From Lamellibrachia columna (lineage: Eukaryota > Annelida > Polychaeta > Sabellida > Siboglinidae): a DNA stretch of 64,000 nucleotides. Location of the stretch: the NCBI GenBank assembly GCA_963662155.1, contig OY759261.1:71542669-71606668 (forward strand). The letters run 5' to 3'. The notes below the pieces were generated by a model that worked only from the letters and a program-made list of their open reading frames with translations, was not told where the DNA came from and searched no databases. The number at the start of each line of letters is the position of its first letter. Position 1 is the first letter of the stretch. The position numbers and the translations under genes are program-made. Shown one piece after another: positions 32,365-42,031 of this stretch.

Positions 32365-32406
32365 GGGGATGACTACTTAGAACTACCTTCACAGCTACCT
32401 CCTCGG
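32365..32406 (+). CDS. Candidate micro-exon 6 (GDDYLELPSQLPPR)
   Basis: Same borders as micro-exon 4, from which it differs at two bases, both amino-acid changing (E to G, P to S). The P to S change removes the first proline of PQLPPR, so the class II SH3 pattern is lost while DDYLELP is kept. The surrounding intron is nearly identical to that of micro-exon 4, so this is a recent duplicate. Confidence 0.5.
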
Positions 32407-32785
32407 GTAAGTCTTGAATTGCTATGCTGATTTACTCATTGAATAAGTTTCAGAATGGTTGTCCAGTTGATATAAAACATTATCTATAAAAATTATGCAC
32501 ACATGTGCTGTCCCAAATTGTGGTTTTGTCTGAAAACGTTGTGAACACCAAATATGCTGAAATTAATTAATTGTCGTGTTTTCTTTATGCGGAATGTGTG
32601 TATTTCTGAATGGGTATCAATTATGAATCAATGGTAGCTCAAAACTTTGGAAGAATCAAATCACTGAGGTCAGTTATGAAGAACTTTACAGAACGTGATC
32701 GTTGGACATACAACATCAAGCATGATCTACGTATCCGTTTCAATCAATTATAAATTAAGCCAAAACACTCAACAAAAATACAATT

Positions 32786-33298
32786 TAGACTGAGTTTTGA
32801 TGACCCCCAGTTTCTGATGTAATGGATGGTGAGAGGTGAAGTTCAGATATTGGTCTGTGTGCGTCTTCTTCCGATACACTAGGAGTTTCACTGTTCCATC
32901 TTCCTTTCGTATCATAAGTGTGTCAAGGAAGGGCAGGGAGTTATCGCTTTCTTCTTCATATGTGAACTTAATGCTGCCTGTTGAGATGCTCTGTCAGTTC
33001 TTGTTCACATCCCTTCCTCACTACTTCCATCATGTCATCCACATATCTCTTCCATAGTTTCAGTTTGCATGTTATCGATGCTGTGAGAATAGCCTGCTGT
33101 TCCAGTCATTCCATGAAGAGATTTGCAATTACAGGTGACACCAGACTTCCCACTGCTGTGCAAAACTTCTGCTGATAAATGGTGCCGCTGAAGCTAAAAT
33201 ATGTAGTTGTGACGATGAACTTCAGCAGCTCCATTATGTCATCTACATTTAGGTTTGTCCATAGTTTCATTTCTGTGTCATCTTCTAGTTGCTTCTGG
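32786..33298 (-). pseudogene. Penelope-like element RT fragment
   Basis: Minus strand: ELLKFIVTTTYFSFSGTIYQ, QKFCTAVGSLVSPVIANLFM, a stop, then LKLWKRYVDDMMEVVRKG with the catalytic YVDD. In another frame follow LPFLDTLMIRKEDGTVKLLV and YRKKTHTDQYLNFTSHHPLH. The QKFGTAMGSPVSPIVAN-like block is the hallmark of Penelope-like RTs. No GIY-YIG endonuclease region is present. It abuts the GA-rich repeat at one end and type 2 unit D at the other. Confidence 0.8.
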
Positions 33299-33388
33299 AG
33301 AGAGAGAGGGAGAGAGATGGAGAGGGAGAGGGAGAGGGAGAGGGAGAGGGAGAGAGAGAGGGAGAGGGAGAGGGAGAGAGGAGAGGGG
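33299..33388. repeat. (GAGAGG)n-type GA-rich microsatellite
   Basis: Runs of GAGAGA and GGGAGA for about 90 bp, directly at the end of the Penelope-like fragment. Confidence 0.95.
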
Positions 33389-33944
33389 GGTGTTCATCTC
33401 TCTGTTGTTACTTTTGTGACAATGAATAGTATCAATCATATATCAGCAGTTAGACTAGCCGATAAGTTTTCTTTGTGAATTGTTATGTAAGATCACAAAG
33501 ATACCACCAACCTCCATGTAGGTAATGCTCCATATCGATTACACAAAAACCACCACACCTGAGTATGACATACTTTAGATATGGCCCCTTATTATAATTA
33601 AGGGTTTGATTATAGTATGAATATGCAATCCCATTAAGCACACATAATTTCAATATTTATAGGACTAAATCTTTGACAGAGGCGTATTCATGCCGCGTTC
33701 TAGGCAGTGTGCTCGTATTCACCGTGAATAAGAGTTCACAAACCACACAAGCCTCGAATAATATAGACGTTATGTCACAAGTCACTTATGTCACAAACCA
33801 TGGACAATATGTCTCAAAAAGGAGCGATATGTCCCAAAAAATATGATATGTACTAAATTATTATAAATGTCATGGTTATGCTTAAAACTCGTTGTTGTAT
33901 TGATTCATTTTATTCAAACATTAGCAACATGATACAAAACAACC
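33389..33944. other. Unassigned interval
   Basis: No coding signal. ATGTC(A/C/T)CAA-like words recur about four times at 33770-33835, a weak degenerate repeat. Nothing else stands out. Confidence 0.4.
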
Positions 33945-33981
33945 ATGTATATATATATATAATATATATATAATATATATA

Positions 33982-34029
<48 letters not shown>

Positions 34030-34030
34030 T
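33945..34030. repeat. (TA)n tract with short (CA)n end
   Basis: TATA repeats with small AATA interruptions, then ACACACACA at 34020-34028. Confidence 0.95.
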
Positions 34031-34239
34031 TTACATATGAATGCGATCTAATTATACATACCTGCAGAACAACGCATGTATAAATGTGTATACAATGTTT
34101 GAAGGGGGTAAACACGAAGTCATTGACTTTTATGTAAGTTTAGTCCTAACAATCGTATTAAGGTAAAAGTATTAAGTTTCTCACACGTGTACTTTTCCTC
34201 ACGCACCAGAATGACAATTAGCTTATTTTTCATAAATTC

Positions 34240-35160
34240 TCAATGTATTTATTGTGAAATAAAATACACAGGTTATCAAATATTAAATAGCAGAATTCAA
34301 TATATCAATAATTACATTTCCACAGTAACACATCTGTGAAATAGATGTTTTGTGTGCTTAGATTTAAATGCAATTATATAATTAATGTTTTTTATGTCAT
34401 CACTTTGAGAATTCCATAATAGCACTCGAGAATATAGATCTCATTGTTCAGCCATTCTAAATCATGACTAGCTCTCAACGAGTACGTTGTTTCCCGCCTA
34501 ACAAATAAACGCTGAATGTTTGATGGCAAACAGCGGTAGTAAGCTTTGTACATAAATAATAAGGTTTTCAGTTCTATAATATCTAGAAATTTTAATATAT
34601 GCAATTGTTGAAAAAGTGAATTCGTATGATCCAAACGCTTGGCACCATACATAACGTAGATAACACTTTTTTGCAACAAGAAAATACCACTAATATTTGT
34701 TGGATATGTATTACCCCATACTTCTACACAGTATGTTAAATAAGGCAAAAACAGAGAACAACATAGAATATACCTACTATTCCTGTCAGACAGATGACTA
34801 CGTCTATACATTACAGCTGTAGTTTCGGAAAGCTTTGATGTTACGTATTTAATATGAACATTCAAATTAAGTAAATACATACACACCCAAACATTTTGCA
34901 ACTTTTACTCTTTCAATAATAACATTTTGTATATTTATAATGACATCTTCACTGAGCATACAATTTCCAAATAGCATATAATTTTAGTTTTAGATATATT
35001 TAATGTTAACCTATTTACTGCAAACCAAGTAGATATTCCAGCACGCTACACACTGTATCACTCAGTCTTTTGATATTATTATAAAAAAAAATTTTATCAT
35101 CTGCAAAGAGGATATATTTTACAAGCTTAAAATGATATGCTGCACATATCATTAACACAC
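34240..35160 (-). mobile_element. CR1-group LINE RT 3' fragment (J)
   Basis: Minus strand. From about 35150: KYILFADDKIFFYN (the FADD box), LDTVCSVLEYLL-type palm end, then 34392-34901 with HIKYVTSKLSETTAVMYRRS, YILCCSLFLPYLTYCVEVWG and NSLFQQLHILKFLDIIELKT, the standard thumb and C terminus. Stops and frame changes lie between the two parts. The upstream end coincides with the start of the duplicated block at 35163. Confidence 0.75.
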
Positions 35161-35162
35161 AG

Positions 35163-35455
35163 TTTATGACAGAACAACACAACGACTCATGTAATAAAAG
35201 CTTCATATTTATTATTCATCTTGGCAATAAAATGGGACAGTCTGGCCAGATCTCTCTGGGGCCAGCTGTGACACCCCGAGAACTGGATGCAAGACCTGGA
35301 TATTTCACATGACCGGACTGCGGTCCTGGGCCAGCTACTTGATCATGATCATGTGACTGCGGTCACATGACCAGAGAATCCTGGGGTCTGCATCCCCCTG
35401 GGTGTCCAGCCAGCCCAAAACGAAGTGTTTAGAACAAATGCCCCCCAGGCGTTTT
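35163..35455 (+). repeat. Direct repeat block P, copy 1
   Basis: Starts TTTATGACAGAACAACACAA and continues through CTCATGTAATAAAAGCTTCA and GGTGTCCAGCCA to AATGCCCC. It is repeated with small deletions at 35839-36083. It is GC-richer than its surroundings and contains a palindromic E-box pair. The nature of the block (LTR, satellite or regulatory duplication) is not resolved. Confidence 0.8.
35349..35370. promoter_or_regulatory. Palindromic E-box pair in block P, copy 1
   Basis: TCATGTGAC and its exact complement GTCACATGA are separated by TGCG. CATGTG/CACATG are E-box cores, and TCATGTGA resembles the M-box bound by MITF/TFE-type bHLH-ZIP factors. Binding is inference. The arrangement is kept in copy 2 (35988-36009) apart from one base of the left arm. 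Confidence 0.4.
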
Positions 35456-35559
35456 GAAATGCTGACCATCCTATCATTTTTTGAAAGGTGGAGAAAGGGG
35501 GCTGGTTGGTGGGTGACGTGTTTCCTTGTCCGTGCTACGAGACAAAGATGGCCCAAGGA

Positions 35560-35730
35560 AGGGATGTTGTCAGATCCCACTGCTGGGATAATGTTTCTAA
35601 TTGGTCAGACACCCCCTGCAGTGAGGGAATATAAGGGGTGCTGCCAGCTCCCATAGCAGGGTTAATGCTTGTAATTGGTCAGAGGCCCCCTGCGGTGAGG
35701 GGATGAACCTTTTAATTGGTCAGCTTTCAT
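35560..35730. repeat. Tandem CCAAT-type units in the block P spacer
   Basis: TAATTGGTCAG occurs three times (about 35598, 35663 and 35714). The first two are followed by CCCCCTGC(A/G)GTGAGGG. ATTGG is the inverted CCAAT box. A TATAAGG lies at about 35630 after the first unit. This looks promoter-like, but no downstream gene is visible. Confidence 0.4.
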
Positions 35731-35838
35731 TCCCCCAGGCCCTTGGTAGGGATGGTCCCTGGCCTCTGGTAGGCTCCCAAGATGCATCGGTCAGTTGTTC
35801 TGACATAAACCACGCACAATGATAACACTATGCTTCAA

Positions 35839-36083
35839 TTTATGACAGAACAACACAACGACTCATGTAATAAAAGCTTCATATTTATTATTCATCTTGG
35901 CAATAAAATGGGACAGTCCGGCCAGATCTCTCTCGGGCCTATTTCACGTGACTGGACTGCGGTCCTGAGCCAGCGACTTGATCATGATCATGTGAATGCG
36001 GTCACATGACCAGAGATCCTGGGGTCTGCATCCCTCTGGGTGTCCAGCCATCCCAAAAAAGAGGTGTTTAGACAGAATGCCCC
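35839..36083 (+). repeat. Direct repeat block P, copy 2
   Basis: Same start as copy 1 (ATTTATGACAGAACAACACA), lacks an internal segment after CTCTCTCGGGCC, and ends GTGTTTAGACAGAATGCCCC. Together the copies bracket about 385 bp of promoter-like sequence. Confidence 0.8.
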
Positions 36084-36578
36084 AAGATATAAGGACGGGG
36101 TGGAAAGTTGGATAATACTGAATGGTTGTTAATCAACAACCAACATGTTGCAGTATCATAAAGACAATTATTACTCATAATCTTGACCTGTGAAGCAATT
36201 ATAATTGTTCTATCCACATACTGAAATACATAGTAGCTTATCACGCAAGAAAAAATATATATATAGATATACATGTAGAGTAAACAATTATAATTGTACC
36301 CACGCAGTTAGTGCCACAACCATGACTTAATATACATACATACTGTTGACAAAGTGGCTTGTCTTGGTCATGGCTATGTAAATAGGTGATACAGTACAAA
36401 ACTTATTTAAAAACATACATATTTATAGTGCTATATGTCCTAAGAACATTATCACACATCCATGTTGCGTGTACCATCATTGTTCTCACACATTAAAATA
36501 CTGATCAGTATTAGTCGTGTACCATGCTATGAAATCATAGTTGTCACAAATGTAAAACTACATTGTCCACATATGTGT
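36084..36578. other. Unassigned interval
   Basis: AT-rich. No coding frame or known motif seen. Confidence 0.4.
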
Positions 36579-36684
<106 letters not shown>

Positions 36685-36738
36685 AGCACACTGATTACAC
36701 TCCTTATCTAAAGTGATACTAAACCCATGGTTAGCAAA

Positions 36739-37569
36739 TTATTCACATGTTACTACACATGGCTTGTTGGGCTTCTCGCAATGATTTGCAAGATGTTTGA
36801 ATATACCTGCAATAACAATCCATCTGCCCAGTGTTTGTATCATGTGATCTGGAATGTGTGCAGCTGCTGCTGTGGTAGCTGCGCCTATCCGGAATGAGTG
36901 ACCACCATACAAAGATGGATTGTAACCAAGACTAAAAAGAAGTGTCTTTAGTTTCTCTATTAAGAAAGAGTGTGTCAATGGCGCCCCTTAAAGTGGTAAA
37001 CAAAGAGTCATGTGACTGGGATACCATATCAATCCTTGTCTGCTGCAGGGCCATCATACTCTGGAAAGGGCAAATGTTCTGCTTTGTTGCAAAATATTTA
37101 AAAGAGTTACCCCTTTGCGAAATGGATCTGTCTTTGATCTTTTCAACTGAAGTGTGAAATAACTTTCATGAATATGAAACTGTATGTCACCTATACTCAA
37201 ATTTGTTAGAGTGTCAAAAGTGTTAGACCGACTTGTGAATTCTCCACATCTTAAAAATCCAAAGAAAGCCAGACAGAATGCTGTCTCTAGGACTAAGTCT
37301 TCACATGGGCCTAAGAAACCTGATCTTAGAACATTACACATTTTACTTAAAATTTCTGCTGTAATAGGTAACCTGGGATTAACTACATTATCCTGTGATT
37401 TCTTTACTGCTTTTAGAATAGTTTGCAAACGCAGGAATGGCTGGCCATTTACAAAACAGCATGGATCCTGAAAACCTTGATATACCTTGATATACGCAAA
37501 CCTAATGCCTGCTAGATATGTCTTTATGGTAGAATACTTTAACTGTAAGAAACTAAAACAGTGTGCCAC
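36739..37569 (-). pseudogene. Tyrosine recombinase of the DIRS-like element
   Basis: TIKTYLAGIRFAYIKVYQGF (core-binding domain), FLRCGEFTS (first catalytic Arg), LKRSKTDPFRKG (Lys region), then GGHSFRIGAATTAAAAHIPD (the H-x-x-R box) and QTLGRW. After GRW the usual S-x-A-Y segment with the nucleophilic tyrosine is replaced by IVIAGIFKHLANH, so the active-site Tyr appears lost. Stops at 36979-37053 split the domain. Confidence 0.8.
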
Positions 37570-38215
37570 AAAGTAGATAAGATTTCTTCTGATATAGTCG
37601 GGTGTGTAGGACTCAGGCTTCCACTTGGATACATATCTGAAAATCTTCTAAATGCTCTAAAACCTGCTTCATATACTGTCCTGGTAGACTTGTTTATTGA
37701 CATATCCCATAGCTGGTCAACTACACTACCTAATACCACATCACATCCGAGGGCATTGGACACTGAGCTTATTAGGTGACCCAATAAGCTCAACATCTCC
37801 CTCTTTGAAATACTGTGTTTATTTTTCAACATATCCAGTATAGTGATTATCCTGCTAAGTTTATCATTAGGCAGCCGGGCTTCCATTCTTTCAATGTCGA
37901 GAATTATCCCAAAATACTGCAACTGTACAGTAGGTTCCACGGTTTTATACAGGGCTATTGGGACACGTAGCCTATTAAATACCAGGTAAGCAGAGCCATT
38001 GTTCTCTCTGCCGTGGCATTGGGTGGATCTATAATTAGAAAGTCGTCTAACAAATGCAACATAAACTTAATTCCATAGTTATGCTGGGTTATCCAACAAA
38101 TCGCTTGTGAAAGCCAGTCAAACAATTTTTGGACTGGACTGGCTGCCAAAAACTAGCCTAGTATAGAAAAAATATTCTCCATTCCACTTGACTCCATATA
38201 GATGCCACAGTAAGC
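36739..38215 (-). mobile_element. DIRS-like (RT plus tyrosine recombinase) retrotransposon remnant
   Basis: Read on the minus strand: RT (38215-37955, YCGIYMESSGMENIF, FDWLSQAICWI, then HLLDDFLIIDPP with the catalytic DD), RT end (37940 on, LQYFGIILDIERMEARLPND, REMLSLLGHL), then the tyrosine recombinase. RNase H, expected between GHL and the recombinase, is missing: GHLISSVSNALGCDVVLGSV runs straight into VDQLWDMSINKSTRTVYEAG. Frameshifts at about 37945 and 37550, and stops at 36979-37053. Confidence 0.8.
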
Positions 38216-38779
38216 TGGTATTCAAACAACATGGAAAGACCTGTAGCCTGATATTGCTTCAGAAAATATCAGCTCAATGAAACATTGCAGAGTTAGCAAG
38301 CCAATTACACCCTATGTGTTGTGGTGGACTTGAGACAGGTCATGTGGCAAGGACTGTTTATATGGCCTCTCTCCCTATTCCCAACTGGCACAAAGCAAAG
38401 GGCAGACCAATTACGAATGTTAGCTTAGAGCAGGAATTACAACCTCAAAGTAAACACATCATACCCTATTATTAGAACACCTGATGTTTGTGTGATCCAA
38501 CAAGGAATTTTTTTAGAATGCTCTCAAAAGTCTGATAAATGATCGATTGACTGGATGTTGTTATTGTGTCTAACGTACAGGCCTGCTAACATGTATATAT
38601 TTTTTATATAATAAAAATATATTTTAAACGGCTGTCTTTTTATTTAGCATAAATCAAAGTCACAATTCAACAAAATGTACAAACATTACTGTTATATTTG
38701 TTTATAAATTGTGTACAAAATATTTAAATTCAGCAAAATGTGCAAAAATATACAATCAACAAATGCTGAGTATATTTTG
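38216..38779. other. Unassigned interval
   Basis: Possibly more of the DIRS-like element upstream of the RT motifs, but I see no readable frame. An AT-rich run lies near 38595-38625. Confidence 0.35.
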
Positions 38780-38935
38780 TTCCGCATAATGTAATTGTAA
38801 CTGAAACGGTGTAATTGTAATTGAAACGGCATAATTGTAATTGAAGAATTATGAGTATAATTGTAATTAAAATGAAATGTAATTGTAATTGACATAATTT
38901 TTTGTAATTGGACCCACACCTGGTTACACCATTAT
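38780..38935. repeat. GTAATTGTAATTG subterminal-type repeat cluster
   Basis: TGTAATTGTAATTGAAACGG-like words occur at least five times in 150 bp and end at TTGGACCCACACCTGG. Clustered short repeats beside such an end are typical of hAT-type transposon termini. It resembles, but is not the same as, the CAATTCC cluster at 41841-42482. Confidence 0.5.
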
Positions 38936-39489
38936 TAACAAGATGGTCGGGGCAGTGATTCCCTAGATGAGATGTTCCCATTACATTTTTTTGTATATTC
39001 CAGGTACTAGCAATATCATTTCTTTTCTCTTCAAGAAGACTGTTAAAATACTGTTTTTAGTAGATCTTAGAATACCAGTTAATTAATTGTTATACGTTTT
39101 ACACCTGGTTTCTGAATTAATTGATCTACATAATAAAAATGCTTTGAATAATTTATTTTTCTTGATACATGCTTTTTTCAGTCCTTTGGTAAACCATGCA
39201 TTTTTGAAATTCAACTTGGCTACTTTAGGCTGGCTATATTTTAGTGTGCAGTGTTTACTGTACATTTTAGTAAATGTATGTAGAAAATGGTCATATGCTA
39301 AATTAGCATCTTCATTATTAACATTGAGCTTCTTCTTAAATAAATAACCACACCATCACCTTTTCTGTTACCCCTGACTATATGAAAAGCGTCATAACCA
39401 ACAAGATTATAATAAGGCGTGGTGTCTTTGTACAACCAAGTTTCACTTATAACTATAATATCAAATTGTATTGTGAGCAATTTAAAGAA

Positions 39490-41406
39490 AATCTTCTTCA
39501 CACTTCACTTTCCCATAATCCGTAAGGATCGTTGGGGCACCATTGATGACTTTCTAACCAGCTCTCTCCACGTTTCCCTGTTCTCGACAGCCCTCTGGGA
39601 GTCAGCGAACTCCATTCCTGTCCACTCTTTGATGTTGTCTTCCCACCTCTTCTTCTGTCTACCTCTTCGTCTCCCCCCTCTTATGGTACCTTGCAAGATA
39701 GTCTTTGCAAGGCCAGATGATCGTAATACATGACCGTACCACTTCAGTTTACTCTTCTTAACTGTTGTAAGAAGGTCGTCATATGGTCCGATGGCTTGTT
39801 TGATCTTGTTACGGACAGCATCGTTAGTAACATGGTCTTTGTATGATATGCGCAAGATCTTCTGAAAGCATCTCATTTCCATGGCTTGTATCATTTTCTG
39901 TAGATCTGCTGAGAGGGTCCATGTTTCAGAAGCGTACAGAAAGATGGACATGACAAGGGAGCACATCAGCCTTATTTTCGAACTGACAGTGATGTTTCTG
40001 TTGTTCCATAAGGGTTTCAACCTTGTTAGTGCTGCTGTTGTCTGTGCAAACCTGGCAAGTATCTCCGGTTTGGTACCCTCATCTGTGATAATTGATCCCA
40101 AGTACCTGAAGCTTGTTACTGTCTCAAGTCTCTGTCCATTAACTTTGACCTCTGTGCTGATGCCTTGTGTGTTCGTCATCAGTTTGGTCTTTTCGGCACT
40201 GATCTCCATGCCGTATGATGTAGGTGTTTTCTCGAGGCGCTCCACGAAATTGACTAGTTCTTGTTCATCTCCTGCTAAGCCATCGATGCCGTCAGCAAAA
40301 CGAAGGTTGGTGATTGTCCAGCCTCCAATGCTGACAGTGCCTTGATGGTTTTCTAAAGCATCAGTCATGATCCTTTCCAGAAAAATGTTGAAGAGCGTTG
40401 GTGATAGTAGGCATCCTTGGCGAACTCTGACTGTTGTTCGAAACCAGTCTCCTATGCTGCTGTTGAAGATTACTGCACTGGTTGCATTGTCATGTAGGTG
40501 TTCAATGGTTCGGACAAGTTTGGAGCCAATGTTGTACTTCCTCATGGTTGCCCATAGGGCCGCATGCCATACCTTATCAAAGGCCTTCTTGAAATCTATA
40601 AAGACATGATACAGGCTTTGCTGATGTTGAAGGTGTTTCTCGCAAAGGATTCTAAGGTTGAAGATCTGTTCACTGGTGCTCCGTCCTGCTCGAAAACCCG
40701 CTTGTTCTTCAGCGATAATCTCTTCTGCCTGGGGTTTGAGTCTGTTGAGTAGTATCTTCAACATGACTTTGCTCGGGTGGCTGATGAGGCTGATTTTTCT
40801 GTAATTTTGGCACATCTGTAGGTTGCCTTTCTTGGGAAGTGTGATGATCAGTGACTGAGTCGATGGGGTGGGCCATTCTCCTGTCTGCCAGATCTTGTTG
40901 CAGATTGTTGTAAGTGTGGTAATCAAGGCTTCTCCCCCAGCTTGAACCAGTTCTGCTGGTATGTTATCAATTCCAGCTGACTTTCCTTTTTTCAGAGACT
41001 TTACTGCAGCCTCCACTTCCTCACGAAGAATGGGGTAGTCGTCCTCTTCAGTAGTCTGTGGACAATTTAGTACTACTGGGACTCCGTTGGGGTTGTGGCT
41101 GTACAATTCTGAGCAGTATTCTGTCCATCGATTGAATATCTGCTGTTCTTCTGTCAGGCATTTCCCTGATTTGTCTTGGATAGTGGTAGTTATCCCTTTC
41201 TTCACTGATGTCAGGTCTTTCACTATTTGATAAGCCTTCTTGCTGTTGTTCTTGCTCAAGCTGTCTTCCATTTCACAGCACTGTTCTGCTATCCAGTTAT
41301 CTTTTGCCCTTCTCATATCTTATTTGATCTTCTTGTTGACTTCTCTGTATTTTGCTGCACCTTCAGGATCACATTTTCTCCTTTTCAATTCCCCTCTTTT
41401 GTCACA

Positions 41407-41407
<1 letters not shown>
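39490..41407 (-). mobile_element. RTE-like LINE, family C copy C2, nested in B2
   Basis: Shares nearly all sequence with C1, with a longer 3' end (SSMVPQRSLRIMGK and stop). It is truncated at its 5' side at GACAAAAGAGGGG, next to a TA tract. The start lies in the linker, so no endonuclease is present. A CAA to TAA change at about 41321 ends the linker frame upstream of the long open frame. Confidence 0.85.
39505..41316 (-). CDS. C2 reverse transcriptase, open but with altered catalytic box
   Basis: 603 codons without a stop. Linker with YQIVKDLTSVKKGITTTIQD, RT start SAGIDNIPAELVQAGGEALI, LIITLPKKGNLQMCQNYRKI, FIDFKKAFDKVWHAALWATM, VRVRQGCLLSPTLFNIFLER, then LRFADGIDGLAGDEQELVNF. The second catalytic Asp of FADD is Gly here (C1 has FADDIDGLAG), so this RT is predicted inactive. 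YLGSIITDEGTK, FLYASETWTLSADLQKM and the basic GGRRRGRQKKRWEDNIKEW tail follow. The ATG is internal to the original ORF. Confidence 0.85.
   Translation of the reverse strand: MRRAKDNWIAEQCCEMEDSLSKNNSKKAYQIVKDLTSVKKGITTTIQDKSGKCLTEEQQIFNRWTEYCSELYSHNPNGVPVVLNCPQTTEEDDYPILREEVEAAVKSLKKGKSAGIDNIPAELVQAGGEALITTLTTICNKIWQTGEWPTPSTQSLIITLPKKGNLQMCQNYRKISLISHPSKVMLKILLNRLKPQAEEIIAEEQAGFRAGRSTSEQIFNLRILCEKHLQHQQSLYHVFIDFKKAFDKVWHAALWATMRKYNIGSKLVRTIEHLHDNATSAVIFNSSIGDWFRTTVRVRQGCLLSPTLFNIFLERIMTDALENHQGTVSIGGWTITNLRFADGIDGLAGDEQELVNFVERLEKTPTSYGMEISAEKTKLMTNTQGISTEVKVNGQRLETVTSFRYLGSIITDEGTKPEILARFAQTTAALTRLKPLWNNRNITVSSKIRLMCSLVMSIFLYASETWTLSADLQKMIQAMEMRCFQKILRISYKDHVTNDAVRNKIKQAIGPYDDLLTTVKKSKLKWYGHVLRSSGLAKTILQGTIRGGRRRGRQKKRWEDNIKEWTGMEFADSQRAVENRETWRELVRKSSMVPQRSLRIMGK

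Positions 41408-41460
<53 letters not shown>
41408..41460. repeat. (TA)n at the 5' junction of C2
   Basis: About 50 bp of TA between C2 and the B2 endonuclease start. Confidence 0.95.
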
Positions 41461-41463
<3 letters not shown>

Positions 41464-41840
41464 AATGCCTTCCATGCAGAGTGGGAAAATCTTGGATTTC
41501 ACAAAAACTTGCGCTTAGACTTGTAGCATTGAAGTGCACCAAAGAGAGGCCAACTTCGTTCTTTATACTTGGTTCGTTATTGAATTGCTGGTCAGTATGA
41601 CATTTACAAGATGTTATGATATTATAGTTTTTCTCAGGATCGACATCCATTTTATAATCACATCTGCCATGTTTGGTATATTTAAAAGTCTCAGAAATAT
41701 CCTCCATTACATGACAATTTGATTCATTATCTATAACATCTGCATTAATACTGTATAATTCATCATCAGAAAGATTAACAAAAGGTAACGATACATAATC
41801 AGTAGTTATGTGATCATCCTTCATTACTATTAATCACACA

Positions 41841-41983
41841 TGGGGTCAATTCTGTTTTGTCAATTCCAATTCCATTTAAATTCTGCCTTGCAAAAATCAA
41901 TTCCAATTCCAAATTGTCAATTCCAATTCCCACTTTTAAAATCTTAGGCTAAGGAAAAATTATAATCCAATTTGTTTTAATAA

Positions 41984-42031
<48 letters not shown>

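Larger units (their letters stand above)
30188..32785 (+). repeat. Type 2 intron units in tandem (four, A to D)
   Basis: Units start at TTGATTTACTCATTGAATAA (30188, about 30793, 31580 and 32428) and share ACATTATCTATAAAAATTATG, AAATTAATTAATT, TTACGAATCAATGG and TTTTATATCCATAG. Units A to C end in a 42-nt exon. Unit D is cut at about 32785 by the Penelope-like fragment. Exon starts are 789 and 847 bp apart. Confidence 0.85.
38985..41830 (-). mobile_element. CR1/Jockey-group LINE, family B copy B2, interrupted by C2
   Basis: Minus strand. Upstream part 41500-41824: KNEVGLSLVHFNATSLSASF, the usual start of a LINE endonuclease preceded by an acidic N-terminal stretch. Downstream part 39298-39501: KIFFKLLTIQFDIIVISETW, then GDGVVIYLRRSS. 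Next 39083-39265: KLNFKNAWFTKGLKKACIKK, matching the linker of B1. C2 and a TA tract lie between the first and second parts. No RT is left. Confidence 0.75.
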
